Source of the DNA: Paenibacillus sp. G2S3 | GTDB taxonomy: Bacteria; Bacillota; Bacilli; Paenibacillales; Paenibacillaceae | Length of the DNA stretch: 64,000 nucleotides | Direction: 5' to 3' | NCBI RefSeq assembly: GCF_030123105.1 | Contig: NZ_CP126095.1 | Span: 1,550,001 to 1,614,000 of the forward strand | In this document: positions 46,336 to 56,394 of the stretch, in pieces | Numbering within the stretch: the stretch's first letter is position 1 | Layout: each line of letters begins with the position of its first letter | Notes under the pieces: generated by a model | Database searches by the model: none | What the model was told of the DNA's origin: nothing | The model's input: the letters and a program-made list of their open reading frames with translations, nothing else | Translations under genes and position numbers: made by a program

Positions 46336-47520
46336 ATGTCTTACAGAGAAAATGCATTGCGTTCGTCATTAATCCTAGCTGTTCCAATCATTTTAGACAG
46401 GCATTATCATTCTATAACTATGAAAAATATCGAATCCGTCTGGTTTGTAGAGACGCATAAGGAATTGTTAGATTCATCACTCAGTACGATATTAATGAGT
46501 ATGATCGAAGCATTGTTCTTGGATTCTTTTGATTTCGATCAGTACCTAACACTAGTAGAAAAAGAAGGGTTTGAGCAAGGGGTTTTTACTACAGAAATAT
46601 TCGGTGATCATTTTGATATCTTACTTGAAATGAGCAAGGATTTAAACTTAACCGCTCAGAATATTATGTTTAAGATTATTGAAGAGATTGTAGATGGTTC
46701 CACGAATCGATTGCTTTTTTATAATCGTTTAATGGAATGCAACTGGACCCGGTTTACTGGCTTTGCACAAGGGTATTTGTCTAATAAAAATCAACAGATT
46801 GACCATTTACATGAACAAAAAATTGCTGTTATGGGACAAATGGCAGCAGGTATGGCGCATGAAATACGGAATCCGCTTGCTTCTATTAAAGGATTTGCTC
46901 AGCTAGTGAATAACAGGCTATATGAACCGGAGATCAAGGCGGATGAATTGCGTGCTTATCTGGATATAACCATCAATGAGATTGATGCGCTGAATGGATT
47001 AGTAACGGACTTCCTAGTATTGGCTCGAAAAGGTGATAGTACGAAGAATAACGGCGTAATATTTAACGTTATTGAGGTTATACATAGAGTTAATAACATT
47101 GTAAATCAACTCATACTTAGTGATGATATTATTCTTTCCGTGGAGTATTCTCAAGAAGAAGTACTAACGTATGGAAGTGCCTCCCAGCTAGAGCAGGTAA
47201 TCCTGAATATCTTGAAAAATAGTATTGATTCATTCACAGCGTTTAGAGGCCGAATAGATATTACAGTTACAACCGATGCGGAGACTAACGAAATTATACT
47301 TATTTTTAAAGACGATGGAGAGGGGATTCCGCACGATAAATTAAAACGAATATTTGACCCTTTCTTTACAACCAAGCAAAAAGGGACAGGAATTGGATTA
47401 TCGATTTGTAAACAATTAATAGAATTGTACGGGGGGCAAATTAAAGTGGATTCAGAAGTTCAGGTAGGGACTAGCGTGATGGTTTTTCTGCCTTGGGTAA
47501 TTGATTATAATATAAACTGA
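46336..47520 (+). CDS. Orphan sensor histidine kinase (sporulation-kinase-like)
   Basis: A 394-residue soluble kinase. The N-terminal ~150 residues are helical and unassigned. The HisKA box MAAGMAHEIRNPLASIKGFA places the phospho-His near residue 175. The ATPase domain shows NILKNSIDSF (N box), DDGEGIP (G1), FFTTKQKGTGIGLSICKQL (G2). The HEIRNPL context and lack of a response-regulator partner resemble sporulation phosphorelay kinases. ATG 46336 has AAGGAGG 6 bases upstream. It has no membrane segment. Confidence 0.88.
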   Translation: MSYRENALRSSLILAVPIILDRHYHSITMKNIESVWFVETHKELLDSSLSTILMSMIEALFLDSFDFDQYLTLVEKEGFEQGVFTTEIFGDHFDILLEMSKDLNLTAQNIMFKIIEEIVDGSTNRLLFYNRLMECNWTRFTGFAQGYLSNKNQQIDHLHEQKIAVMGQMAAGMAHEIRNPLASIKGFAQLVNNRLYEPEIKADELRAYLDITINEIDALNGLVTDFLVLARKGDSTKNNGVIFNVIEVIHRVNNIVNQLILSDDIILSVEYSQEEVLTYGSASQLEQVILNILKNSIDSFTAFRGRIDITVTTDAETNEIILIFKDDGEGIPHDKLKRIFDPFFTTKQKGTGIGLSICKQLIELYGGQIKVDSEVQVGTSVMVFLPWVIDYNIN

Positions 47521-47593
47521 TGATCAACCGAGTAAATCCTCCGACAATGTTCAACGATTATATTCTGAAGAGTAAATACAGCAAAAGAAACAA

Positions 47594-47620
47594 GCCTGGC
47601 ACAGAAGCTCATCAGGCTTG
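47594..47620. terminator. Hairpin between convergent kinase and helicase genes
   Basis: AAGCCTG pairs with CAGGCTT across a 13-base loop. The T-run is poor. Confidence 0.5.
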
Positions 47621-47705
47621 AGTATGATATTTCATGCTGGAACGGCTATAAGCAGTATCGCTGCTTCCGAAGCATCGCGTTACATAGAGGACAGCACAGC
47701 CATCT

Positions 47706-49724
47706 TTACTTGTCACTAAGCTGTATCCTTTTTTCTTTTACAAACTTCCCCAGAACGCTAAAGTCCTCGGTAACCCTTTTAAAGGGTAAAGATTCCAGTG
47801 CCTTATCCCGGTAATCCTTTTTCGCAGCAGCGGACAGACGGGAATCAAGTATGCTGAGTACACCAAGGTCAGTCTCACTACGGATCAGTCGCCCGGTTCC
47901 TTGTCTTAACCGAAGCAGCATGTCCGGTACAAAAACGTCATTTAAGGGATCCTTCGCCAAAGATGCCTTATATTCATAGACAGGATCGGAAGGAACAGGG
48001 AAGGGCAGACGGAAAATAATTAACTGCGACAAATCAGAACCTTCGATATTTACGCCTTCCCAGAATACACCAGTACTAAGAAGGACACCTTTACTGCCAC
48101 GGAATTCAGCGATCACCCCATCTTGAGATGATCCTTCTCTTTGAACATGCACCGCCCATGCAAGCTTCTCGGATGTTAACTTATTATGAATGTACTTCAT
48201 ATCTTCCTTCGCTGAAAAAAGAACCAATGTCCGCCCGTCCGTTAAATTGCAGAGCCTCAGCATTTCCTTGTATGCCGCTTCAAGATAACCTACCTTATTC
48301 TGATGGTTGTAGTAAGGGATGTCCTTGGCAATATACATCATGGTGTGGTTGTCATAATCAAACGGCGAAGCCTGGCGCTCCATATAATCTCCCTTGTAAC
48401 CGAGGGATTGCGTCAGATATGCATATTGCTCCTCTAGTGTTTCTCCGCTTTGGCACATGGTTGCTGACGTTAAAATAACAGATGTCTTTCCGTTAAATAA
48501 GCTAAATCTTAGGAACTGGCTTATACCTTTAGGACAGATACTAATAGTGGCCTCACGCTTGGCATTGCTTCCCCAGATCAGGTAGTTATCCTGGACTCCG
48601 GCGAGCACATCAAAGAGATCTATAAGTCCGTTCATAGCTTCAAAAAGATTATCGATCTCTCGCTCATGCTTGGAAGTTAAGACGGATAAGCTGAGACTAA
48701 ACTCTTTCAAAACCTGAGCCCCCCGCTTTAACGGAATCCCTGTGATCTCCGGCACTTTTATCCGGTCATTATCCTGCTTGGCAGTTTGCAGCAAATCCGC
48801 CTCTACCTGTTTGAAAATATGACCCACACATCTTTTTAAAAATTTAAATTGCGGCATAAGGCCGTTATCTGCGGATTGCTTGAAGAGAATCTGTAAGGTG
48901 TCATCTAGAATACGGCAGGTTCCCCGATATGTAAACTCGAGCGTTCTAGCATCTCTAACCTTTGCTTCCAGATTATGAGCTTCATCAATTACGATCAGAG
49001 CTGGCCTCTCAGTGATTAATCCCTTCGTTCCTTCTTTCTTCTTGATCAAATCACGGATGAGCAGGTCCTGGTTGACGATAATAAAATCCATGTCGCTGGC
49101 GTCGGTGTTAATCTTCGCTCTCATCTCGTAAAAAGAACATGTACTTTTATAATGGCATCGTTCAAATTTACAATCATTCACACAGACATTAGACCATACT
49201 GCATCACTAACCCCACCCTTAATATCTGCTCTCTCATCAATGTCATAATCCACAATACGCTGGGCAAGGGCAGACAGAGGAGAACTTAAATCATCAGGGT
49301 GTAACAGGTCTACTGCCCTGTACCGGCAAGCATACTGTCCCATGCCTTTTCCGACTACGGAGCGAACCGATGTAAATCCGAGCCGGCTTCCGATGAATCT
49401 CAGATCTTTATGTATCTGTTCTGAAAGTTGTATGGAGGAGGTTGCAATAATGATCGGTTGCCTTGAGACCTGGTTAATAAGCAGGCTGGGAATAAGGTAA
49501 GCAAAAGACTTACCGATGCCGACTCCAGCTTCAATCATCGCATTTTGACCATTAATATAAGCATCAGCGATATCCAGAGACATATCTTGCTGGCCGATCC
49601 GCTCTTTAAGTCCAATCCTGGGGAATCTATCATACATCCGAAAGATGGCATTGACTAAAGAGGGCTCGATGTCCTTTTTTAGCTCCCGCTTCTGTAATTT
49701 ATATAGATCACTTAACCAGCTAAT
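47706..49724 (-). CDS. DinG/XPD-like ATP-dependent DNA helicase, probable AUU start
   Basis: A superfamily 2 helicase. The Walker A is EAGVGIGKSFAYL, the DEAH box IDEAHNLE, and motif VI RLRQGTGRLIRSE. Four cysteines (YACRY, NVCVNDCKFERCHY, STCSFYE) mark an iron-sulfur cluster between motifs I and II. The first ATG is at 49637 (643 residues), but the frame continues upstream with protein-like sequence (WLSDLYKLQKRELKKDIEPS). A stop lies just before, and AAGGGGCGG sits 8 bases from an ATT at 49724. I therefore propose an AUU start, giving 672 residues. Nothing nearby is cotranscribed. Confidence 0.85.
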   Translation of the reverse strand: MSWLSDLYKLQKRELKKDIEPSLVNAIFRMYDRFPRIGLKERIGQQDMSLDIADAYINGQNAMIEAGVGIGKSFAYLIPSLLINQVSRQPIIIATSSIQLSEQIHKDLRFIGSRLGFTSVRSVVGKGMGQYACRYRAVDLLHPDDLSSPLSALAQRIVDYDIDERADIKGGVSDAVWSNVCVNDCKFERCHYKSTCSFYEMRAKINTDASDMDFIIVNQDLLIRDLIKKKEGTKGLITERPALIVIDEAHNLEAKVRDARTLEFTYRGTCRILDDTLQILFKQSADNGLMPQFKFLKRCVGHIFKQVEADLLQTAKQDNDRIKVPEITGIPLKRGAQVLKEFSLSLSVLTSKHEREIDNLFEAMNGLIDLFDVLAGVQDNYLIWGSNAKREATISICPKGISQFLRFSLFNGKTSVILTSATMCQSGETLEEQYAYLTQSLGYKGDYMERQASPFDYDNHTMMYIAKDIPYYNHQNKVGYLEAAYKEMLRLCNLTDGRTLVLFSAKEDMKYIHNKLTSEKLAWAVHVQREGSSQDGVIAEFRGSKGVLLSTGVFWEGVNIEGSDLSQLIIFRLPFPVPSDPVYEYKASLAKDPLNDVFVPDMLLRLRQGTGRLIRSETDLGVLSILDSRLSAAAKKDYRDKALESLPFKRVTEDFSVLGKFVKEKRIQLSDK

Positions 49725-50106
49725 AACGACCGCCCCTTTTCATTATCAATTTTCTTCCAGTCCCAGTTTTTTGGGTGAGGTTGTAATTATCGTAGATGAA
49801 GCGCTAACAGTCAAGTGTCAGAATATAAAATAATGTCTTAATGGTTTCTTTATTTGGCCAAGTTTTATCTGTTAACAGTACAGTGTTTAGAAAGCGACTT
49901 GTCAGCGGATGAGTTGTGTTTTGTTTAAATAAGTAGTTTTATAACTCACAAACGCACCAGCCCATGTGAATTCAGGCCAAGAGCATATTGTCCAACTCTG
50001 TCGTCTGTCAGGCATGAAGATGAAAACTAGATGACATTAAGGTACAATCATACTTAAGATGAATACCTGATGAATTGATCCATATGTTTATCCAACAGGG
50101 GGGCTT
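49725..50106. other. Intergenic region upstream of ROK regulator
   Basis: AT-rich divergent promoter region of the helicase and ROK genes. It holds one copy of the sigK-terminator-like hairpin; otherwise nothing recognisable. Confidence 0.4.
49890..49924 (+). repeat. sigK-terminator-like dispersed hairpin (degenerate)
   Basis: GAAAGCGACTTGTC/GATGAGTTGTGTTTTG. It lies in a divergent promoter region, where a plus-strand terminator has no gene to terminate. Confidence 0.6.
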
Positions 50107-51111
50107 ATGAGAATAGCAAACGCCAACTTAATGAAGGAAATCAACCTTAACAACGTGCGTCAAGTGATGAAACGTGTAACAACTGCCACCAAACCCCAGC
50201 TGGCATCACTGACCAAACTGAGCGTCGTAACAGTAAACTCATTAGTCAAGGAGCTGCACGAGTTAGGTGAGCTGTTTGAAGATTTGACTGTGCCATCAAA
50301 CGGCGGTAGACCTGCACAAACTTATCGCTACAATTACAACTTCAGCCTCGCGCTGGTCATGTACCTGAAGGAAAAAGAGGGGCAGGTGCTGATTTCCGCC
50401 ACCGTCGTGAATCTGGAGAACGAGATTCTGGCGAAGGATGAACATATTATTCCAGTCTTTGAAAGACAATTTATCTATGATATTATTGGAAATTCTGTGG
50501 CCTTGTATCCTTCCATAAAGGTAATTGGCTTAGGCATTCCGGGACAGGCTGTTAACGGCGAGATTAAAGTCAGTAGCCACCATGAGCTGACTGGCTCACG
50601 GATGATTCAGGAGATCGAGCATCAATTTGGGCTGCCTATTTTGGTTGAGAATGATGTTAATGCAGCTGTCAGCGGATATTGTATGAAGCAGGGGGAAGAT
50701 GAGAAGCAGTACTTGCTTGGTCTCTACTTTCCGACTAGGTACCCGCCTGGTATGGGAATCTATCTGAATGGAAAGATTCTCAAAGGCAATCAGGGTATGT
50801 CAGGGGAGATAAAATTCCTTCCAGATATGCCCGACTGGAGTCTCGAGATGGTCAAGGACACATTCATCGATACGATCTGCCGAATCATCCAAACCGTGAA
50901 TGCCGTCCTTGCTCCGGACAAAATTGTAATCTATCAGGACAAGGTGGAAACAGAGATCTGGACACCTGCCTGGGAAGCTTATCAACTTCAGCATCCTATG
51001 CCAATTTATCCACAGATCGTTTTTCAAAATACATTTCAAGAAGATTTCGAGGCCGGCTTGCGCTGGCTGACACTAAAGTCATTGGAGCCCGATTTGCCCG
51101 AGCTCCGTTGA
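50107..51111 (+). CDS. ROK family transcriptional regulator
   Basis: A 334-residue NagC/XylR-type regulator. The N-terminal winged helix contains TKPQLASLTKLSVVTVNSLV at ~28-47. The ROK domain follows with GLGIPGQAVNG and the ENDVNAAVSGY motif near 180. The Cys-rich zinc motif of ROK kinases is missing, which fits a regulator. A tight terminator follows, then an MFS transporter gene on the same strand, its probable target. Confidence 0.88.
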   Translation: MRIANANLMKEINLNNVRQVMKRVTTATKPQLASLTKLSVVTVNSLVKELHELGELFEDLTVPSNGGRPAQTYRYNYNFSLALVMYLKEKEGQVLISATVVNLENEILAKDEHIIPVFERQFIYDIIGNSVALYPSIKVIGLGIPGQAVNGEIKVSSHHELTGSRMIQEIEHQFGLPILVENDVNAAVSGYCMKQGEDEKQYLLGLYFPTRYPPGMGIYLNGKILKGNQGMSGEIKFLPDMPDWSLEMVKDTFIDTICRIIQTVNAVLAPDKIVIYQDKVETEIWTPAWEAYQLQHPMPIYPQIVFQNTFQEDFEAGLRWLTLKSLEPDLPELR

Positions 51112-51165
51112 GGGGTTGTCCCATAAGCCGTGAAATGGCTGCTTGGGACAACCCTCTTTTTTTTT
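51111..51165 (+). terminator. Strong terminator after ROK regulator
   Basis: GGGGTTGTCCCATAAGCC pairs with GGCTGCTTGGGACAACCC, followed by a T9 run. The stem begins at the stop codon. Confidence 0.93.
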
Positions 51166-51319
51166 GAGCAGGATGAATGTGGCCATTAATCAACTGCTTG
51201 ACAAAGGAATATATATACCACATACTTATTATGTAGTCTTTATAAAGTATATTTATTAAGTATGTGGATGATTTCTTTTCTCGTACATCGAAACTTTGTA
51301 TCAAGAGGGGGGAGCATGC

Positions 51320-52537
51320 TTGTCTACCTGGTTTTTGATTATTATTTATCTGGCTTTTATCAGTCTCGGACTTCCTGACTCTTTACTTGGCACGGCATGG
51401 CCTGTTATCTGGCCCGAGATTGGTTCATCTTTTGGCTCGGCGGGTATCGTGTCCATGATCATTGCTGGAGGGACCATTGTGTCTAGTCTGTTCAGCAAGA
51501 GGATAGTTGAGCTTCTGGGTACGGGGAGAATCACATTATTCAGTTGTTTCCTTACCGCGGCAGCGTTGCTCGGATTTTCCATTGCTCCATCGATGTTCTG
51601 GTTCATAGTTATGGCCATTCCACTTGGTCTTGGGGCAGGAGCGGTGGATGCGGCATTGAATCACTATGTGGCCGAAAACTACAAGGCTCACCATATGAGC
51701 TGGCTGCACTGCTTCTGGGGTGTGGGGGCAACGATGGGACCGATGATCATGGCTGTCAATCTTGTAAACCCTCAGTCATGGAGGAGCGGTTATGCAACTG
51801 TTGCGATCATTCAGTTCCTACTTGTGATCATTCTTCTTGTGACGCTCCCCCTATGGAAACGGGTGGCTACAACGCAGGAGAAACTGCATTCGAAGGATAT
51901 GGAGCGGGTAGAAAATCTCCATGGTGAAGCTGCAGCGACAACGAAGCTTCATACTAGCGTACTTCGGTTAAGAGGTGTGAGACCATCTCTTCTTACTTTC
52001 CTGCTGTATTGCGGGATAGAAACGATTGTTGGACTGTGGGGTGCTAGTTACCTGGTCAGTACAAGAGAGATCACTGCTGATACGGCTGCTAGTTGGATTG
52101 CCTTGTATTACGCTGGCATCACAGTTGGTAGGTTAACAACAGGATTCATCGCTTTAAAGGTTCATAACCGCCTACTTATCCGTTACGGTCAACTGGTAAC
52201 TATTGCAGGTGGTGTAATTCTTTTATTACCGCTGCATTCGTCCTTATCGCTGCTCGGATTCCTCTTAATCGGTTTAGGTCTCGCTCCCATCTATCCGGGT
52301 CTTCTACATGAAACACCTGCTCGATTTGGCAGAGAGAATTCAGCCCAATTGATGGGCTATCAAATGGCTGTAGCATACACGGGAACAACACTAATTCCAC
52401 CGTTATTCGGATTTATTGCCGTACGTACAAGTATTGATCTGTTCCCCTTTGTCGTTTTTGCACTACTGTCATTGATGTTTCTGAGTGCAGAGACAGTAAA
52501 TAGACTTCTGGGCGAACCCATGCAAGGGAGGGGATAA
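51320..52537 (+). CDS. MFS transporter (FucP-like sugar permease)
   Basis: A 405-residue, twelve-helix major facilitator protein. The opening helix (LAFISLGLPDSLLGTAWP) and second half (RLTTGFIALKVHNRLLIRYG between helices 8 and 9) follow the sugar MFS pattern. TTG 51320 was chosen because GGGGGGAG lies 6 bases upstream. It sits behind a ROK regulator, suggesting control by a sugar or amino sugar. A 38-residue membrane peptide gene is coupled to its end. Confidence 0.88.
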   Translation: MSTWFLIIIYLAFISLGLPDSLLGTAWPVIWPEIGSSFGSAGIVSMIIAGGTIVSSLFSKRIVELLGTGRITLFSCFLTAAALLGFSIAPSMFWFIVMAIPLGLGAGAVDAALNHYVAENYKAHHMSWLHCFWGVGATMGPMIMAVNLVNPQSWRSGYATVAIIQFLLVIILLVTLPLWKRVATTQEKLHSKDMERVENLHGEAAATTKLHTSVLRLRGVRPSLLTFLLYCGIETIVGLWGASYLVSTREITADTAASWIALYYAGITVGRLTTGFIALKVHNRLLIRYGQLVTIAGGVILLLPLHSSLSLLGFLLIGLGLAPIYPGLLHETPARFGRENSAQLMGYQMAVAYTGTTLIPPLFGFIAVRTSIDLFPFVVFALLSLMFLSAETVNRLLGEPMQGRG

Positions 52538-52541
52538 AGAG

Positions 52542-52658
52542 ATGGTTTATATCGTTTTATGCGCAATCGTCTGGGCCGCAGCGTATTTTAACCTAGCCGC
52601 ATCGAAGGAATCGATGGATGTGAAGCCTATCCGTTCCGTGAATGATCTGTTTGAGTAA
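52542..52658 (+). CDS. 38-residue small membrane protein coupled to MFS gene
   Basis: MVYIVLCAIVWAAAYFNLAA is one membrane helix, followed by a polar tail ending NDLFE. The ATG lies 4 bases after the MFS stop and has GGGAGGGG about 8 bases upstream, inside the MFS gene. This arrangement suggests a transporter-associated small protein. Unknown function. Confidence 0.6.
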   Translation: MVYIVLCAIVWAAAYFNLAASKESMDVKPIRSVNDLFE

Positions 52659-52680
52659 TTAAGGTGAAATGTAAAAAAGA

Positions 52681-52779
52681 CATCTCGATGTGGAGTCCGT
52701 TCGGTTGGACAAGATCATAGAGCGTTTGTGTGTGCAAGTGATGCATCTTGGTAGCTATGTTAATGACCCGAAAAGCTAA
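52681..52779 (+). pseudogene. GyrI-like small-molecule-binding domain fragment
   Basis: The frame reads HLDVESVRLDKIIERLCVQV then MHLGSYVNDPKS-stop. This follows the GyrI-like consensus (EGxCVQxMHIGPYDxEPxS). Both ends are missing. Confidence 0.65.
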
Positions 52780-52920
52780 AGAAGGTTCTGCGATTTAAGG
52801 TGGAAAGAGAGATATATAAATTGATGATCATGTCAGTTAATCCTCCGACAATATTCAACGGATTTGAAAATCTCGACGAAATTTAGAAGATAATAAGATG
52901 AGATGTACAAATGAGCATTT

Positions 52921-52957
52921 AAAAAGCGACTTGCCCACAGGGGGAGTTGCTTTTTTG
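52921..52957 (+). repeat. sigK-terminator-like dispersed hairpin
   Basis: AAAAAGCGACTTGCCC/GGGGGAGTTGCTTTTTT, the best-paired member of the family. It might end the MFS transcript. Confidence 0.7.
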
Positions 52958-53174
52958 TTAAGTCAGAGTATGGTCCGAGAATAATAAAATGAATATAGAA
53001 GGTTTATTTTTTACTCAGTCGGATGAACTGCCTTAAGCTATAAAGTATATATAGACTGGATCACAATGATATTCCATGTGCGTAAGATCACTAAGCGTTT
53101 ATTGGATACGTTTATACTCAATATATCAATTAAATTTGAAATATAAATTCCATAAGAATTTGGAGGCTACGGGC

Positions 53175-53621
53175 ATGGATCATTTTACTTTTACAGATAT
53201 GAAAAAAATAAAGAGGGGAAATTTGGGTGATGCTGTACCCTTAGAGCTTTTCAGAACGATTAGACTTATTGGATTATATCAAGCGTTACCCATGAATGGT
53301 AAGGGCACAACATTGACCATAGGAAGAAAAATTGGGGAAGAGTTTGGCGTTACCTCGGTGAAGGAACTATTCGGGCTATTCGAACAATTGAAGATAGGGA
53401 TCCCTATAATAACCCATGAAGATGACAAGGGGATGTCGATTACAGTACACGATTGTTTCTGCGAAGGGTTACCTATTATGGAAGGGAAAATGGTATGTGA
53501 CTTGGAGGGGGCCATTATCGAAGGAGCACTTACCAAAATACGTGGGAAACGAGTTTCCGTCCGGGAAGTGAAATGTAATGTTCATGGGGATGAATGTTGT
53601 GAATACATAGTCAAATATTAA
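53175..53621 (+). CDS. Stand-alone V4R (4-vinyl reductase) domain protein
   Basis: A 148-residue single V4R domain. V4R domains bind small hydrophobic molecules or metals in regulators and bacteriochlorophyll enzymes. The diagnostic C-terminal pattern is CNVHGDECCEYIVKY; further Cys are in HDCFCEGLP near 100. ATG 53175 has TTGGAGG 8 bases upstream; a longer upstream frame lacks a ribosome site. It has no cotranscribed partner. Confidence 0.8.
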   Translation: MDHFTFTDMKKIKRGNLGDAVPLELFRTIRLIGLYQALPMNGKGTTLTIGRKIGEEFGVTSVKELFGLFEQLKIGIPIITHEDDKGMSITVHDCFCEGLPIMEGKMVCDLEGAIIEGALTKIRGKRVSVREVKCNVHGDECCEYIVKY

Positions 53622-53683
53622 AAATTCACCTGATATTTCGATCATAATACGGATGCTTTAATCAGATCTGTAAACGACAGAAG

Positions 53684-53717
53684 AACAGCGATCCTCCATT
53701 CTTGGAGAATCGCTGTT
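53684..53717. terminator. Bidirectional terminator of V4R and P-ATPase genes
   Basis: AACAGCGATCCTCC pairs with GGAGAATCGCTGTT, with flanking T-rich DNA. A near copy, including 15 bases upstream, is at 61596-61646. Confidence 0.88.
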
Positions 53718-53739
53718 TTGTCTTTTTGTTCAATTGTGT

Positions 53740-56394
53740 TTAGGAAGCTGATTTAGGAGTAAACGCTCTACGAATAACCTTCGTCAATTCCATTAGGATG
53801 ACGGCGCCGAGTGCCAGACCACTTGCAATCAGCCAATCGGACATTCCGAACGAAGCCGGAATCGAGAAGATTTCTCTAACCCCTGGCAGAACCGCAATGC
53901 CGTAAAAGGCAAAGCAGACCAGAACGGCTCCGATGACGTATTTGTTGCTGAGAAAGCCAGCTTCAATAGCTGTTTGACTGTTCGAGCGAGCGGCAAAGGT
54001 CTGAAGCGTACGAGACAGAATCAGGGTTGTGAATGCCATGGCCACGCCCATATCAGGGGAATGCTGAAGTCCGATATACAGGGATATAATTACGGCTATA
54101 CCTATAAGTAGACCACGGGTAATAATAGCCTGCATCATTCCTCCGGCAAATATACCTTCCTTCAGTTCTCTTGGATTTCTGCTCATCACATTTGGTTCAG
54201 GTTTCTCCATACCAAGAGCAATGGCTGGGAGAGAATCATTCGCCAGATTGATGAATAGAAGCTGAATCGCCGTGAAGGGATTAATCCAGTCGAAAATCAG
54301 GGCAAAGAGGATGGCGATAATCGCACCCAGGTTGCCTGAAAATAAATAGGCGATCGCTTTTTTGATATTGTCGAATACCGTTCTGCCCACAGATACAGCA
54401 TTAACAATAGATACAAAATTATCATCCGTCAAAATCATGGCTGCCGCATCTTTAGCAACGTCAGTTCCACTACCCATGGCAACACCAATATCTGCTTGCT
54501 TCAATGCAGGCGCGTCATTTACACCATCACCGGTCATGGCTGTAATTTTGCCTTTTCGCTGCCATGCACGGACAATTCTGATCTTGTTCTCCGGGGAGAC
54601 TCGGGCGTACACACCAATCTGCTCCAGCTTATTATCCAGTTCTTCGTCGGACATGGCATCGAGCTCTTGACCGGTTACGGCAATTTCTTTTTCGGTCATA
54701 AGGCCGATATCGCGTCCAATCGCTTGTGCGGTTGTCTTATGATCACCAGTAATCATGATGGTCCGAATTCCAGCCTTCTTAGATTCTGCAATCGCACCGT
54801 AGACAGCTTCCCGAGGGGGATCAATCATAGCTGTCAAGCCTACGAGCACCAGGTTTTGTTCATCCTCAAGGCCCACTTCAGTGACTGTATTTGGTACGGT
54901 TTTATAAGCATAGGCAAGTACACGTAATGCTCTGCTGGAGAATTCCTCATTGGCTTCAATGAAACGATCAAGATCTTCCGGTGTCATCGGCACTTCTTGT
55001 CCACTTAGTAGTACATGCGTACAAAGACCAAAGAGTACATCTGGTCCGCCTTTGGTGATCATTGCTTTTTGTCCGTTAAAAGTGTGCAAGGTCGTCATCA
55101 GCTTGCGATCCGAGTCAAAAGGAAGTTCAGCTTCACGAGGGAAATTGTCGCGTATTTCCTTGTAATCTTTATTCATGCTGTTACTGAAGGCAATAAGTGC
55201 CACCTCAGTTGGATCGCCTAATTCTTTACCATCCTCATTAATGTTAGAGTCGTTACAAAGCACGGCAATGTGTAGGAGGCGCCGGGCTTCCTCGGACCAT
55301 TCTTCGGGTTTTTGATTGAATTGATCACGATCACCTTCCGGTAAAAAGTAATCTACTACCGTCATTTTATTCTGGGTCAGGGTACCGGTTTTGTCCGTAC
55401 AGATGACACTGGTTGATCCAAGTGCTTCGACGGCCGGTAGCTTACGAATAATCGCATGTTGCTTAGCCATCTTGTTCGTACCTACGGATAAGACAATCGT
55501 TACAATCGAGGATAGCGCTTCAGGAATAGCGGCGACTGCTACAGCGACTGCAAACATTAGCGCATTCAGGATGGCTTCCGTCGTATCTACTGTATCATTC
55601 GACAGCCAGACACGTCCGGCCTGTATGGCAAAGATCAAAACGGAGAGCACGATAATCGCAACGCCCAGCTGCTTACTAAAGGTTTCGAGCTTACGCTGTA
55701 GTGGCGTCTGCTTGGCTTCGGCGCTCTCAATGAGCTCAGCAATTTTGCCGATTTCGGTTGTCAGTGCAGTTCCTGTTACTACAAGAGTTCCACGGCCATA
55801 TACAACCAAGGAACCGCTAAATGCCATATTACGGCGGTCTCCGAGTGGAGATTCCTTCGCAATGGTATCCGTATGCTTTTCAACAGCTTCGGATTCTCCG
55901 GTCAGCATGCCTTCATTGATCTTCAAGCTTCCCGATTCTATGATACGGCCGTCGGCGGGTACAAAATCTCCGGCTTCCAGTAATACGATATCACCGCGAA
56001 CAAGCTCTCTAGCAGGAACAGTTTTCAAGGCTCCATCCCGCAACACTTTGGCCTCAGGTGCCGACATCTGCTGCAGGGCATCGAGTGAACTCTCCGCTTT
56101 ACGCGTTTGGATGACACTTATAACTGCATTGAGAATCAACACGAGGAAAATGATAAGCGACTCCATAACTTGACCCATAACAATCTGAACAATGGCCGCA
56201 ATAAGCAGTACAACCACCATAGGGTCCTTGAAATTTTCAAGAAAAAGCTTCCAGATGGGATCTTTTTTCTTTCCTTTTAATTCATTGTAACCATCACGTT
56301 CCAGTCGTTTGTCGACTTCTGCCGACGTAAGCCCGTTAGTTGTACTCTGCACTTCCTGTAAACTGTCTGTTACATTTTTGCGGTAATACTCCAC
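53740..56394 (-). CDS. Cation-transporting P-type ATPase, Ca2+ (PMCA/SERCA) type
   Basis: An 884-residue P2-type ATPase. The phosphorylation motif [14 protein letters not shown] lies near residue 325, the A-domain [11 protein letters not shown] near 165, and [17 protein letters not shown] near 600. The membrane motif in helix 4 is AAIPEALSS. There are ten predicted helices. I chose GTG 56394 because AGAGGAG lies 9 bases upstream; starts at 56442 or 56469 add a basic tail but lack a ribosome site. It probably exports calcium. A relic of a homologous gene lies at 62140. Confidence 0.93.
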   Translation of the reverse strand: MEYYRKNVTDSLQEVQSTTNGLTSAEVDKRLERDGYNELKGKKKDPIWKLFLENFKDPMVVVLLIAAIVQIVMGQVMESLIIFLVLILNAVISVIQTRKAESSLDALQQMSAPEAKVLRDGALKTVPARELVRGDIVLLEAGDFVPADGRIIESGSLKINEGMLTGESEAVEKHTDTIAKESPLGDRRNMAFSGSLVVYGRGTLVVTGTALTTEIGKIAELIESAEAKQTPLQRKLETFSKQLGVAIIVLSVLIFAIQAGRVWLSNDTVDTTEAILNALMFAVAVAVAAIPEALSSIVTIVLSVGTNKMAKQHAIIRKLPAVEALGSTSVICTDKTGTLTQNKMTVVDYFLPEGDRDQFNQKPEEWSEEARRLLHIAVLCNDSNINEDGKELGDPTEVALIAFSNSMNKDYKEIRDNFPREAELPFDSDRKLMTTLHTFNGQKAMITKGGPDVLFGLCTHVLLSGQEVPMTPEDLDRFIEANEEFSSRALRVLAYAYKTVPNTVTEVGLEDEQNLVLVGLTAMIDPPREAVYGAIAESKKAGIRTIMITGDHKTTAQAIGRDIGLMTEKEIAVTGQELDAMSDEELDNKLEQIGVYARVSPENKIRIVRAWQRKGKITAMTGDGVNDAPALKQADIGVAMGSGTDVAKDAAAMILTDDNFVSIVNAVSVGRTVFDNIKKAIAYLFSGNLGAIIAILFALIFDWINPFTAIQLLFINLANDSLPAIALGMEKPEPNVMSRNPRELKEGIFAGGMMQAIITRGLLIGIAVIISLYIGLQHSPDMGVAMAFTTLILSRTLQTFAARSNSQTAIEAGFLSNKYVIGAVLVCFAFYGIAVLPGVREIFSIPASFGMSDWLIASGLALGAVILMELTKVIRRAFTPKSAS

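Larger units (their letters stand above)
52659..53174. other. Relic-containing intergenic region
   Basis: It holds a GyrI-like fragment, a 22-base sequence shared with 47532, and a sigK-terminator-like hairpin. The last 200 bases are AT-rich and presumably carry the V4R gene promoter. Confidence 0.45.

Noticed and set aside
54362..54927. Plus-strand frames opposite the P-type ATPase
   Set aside because: They lie fully inside a conserved ATPase gene and look like nothing known.
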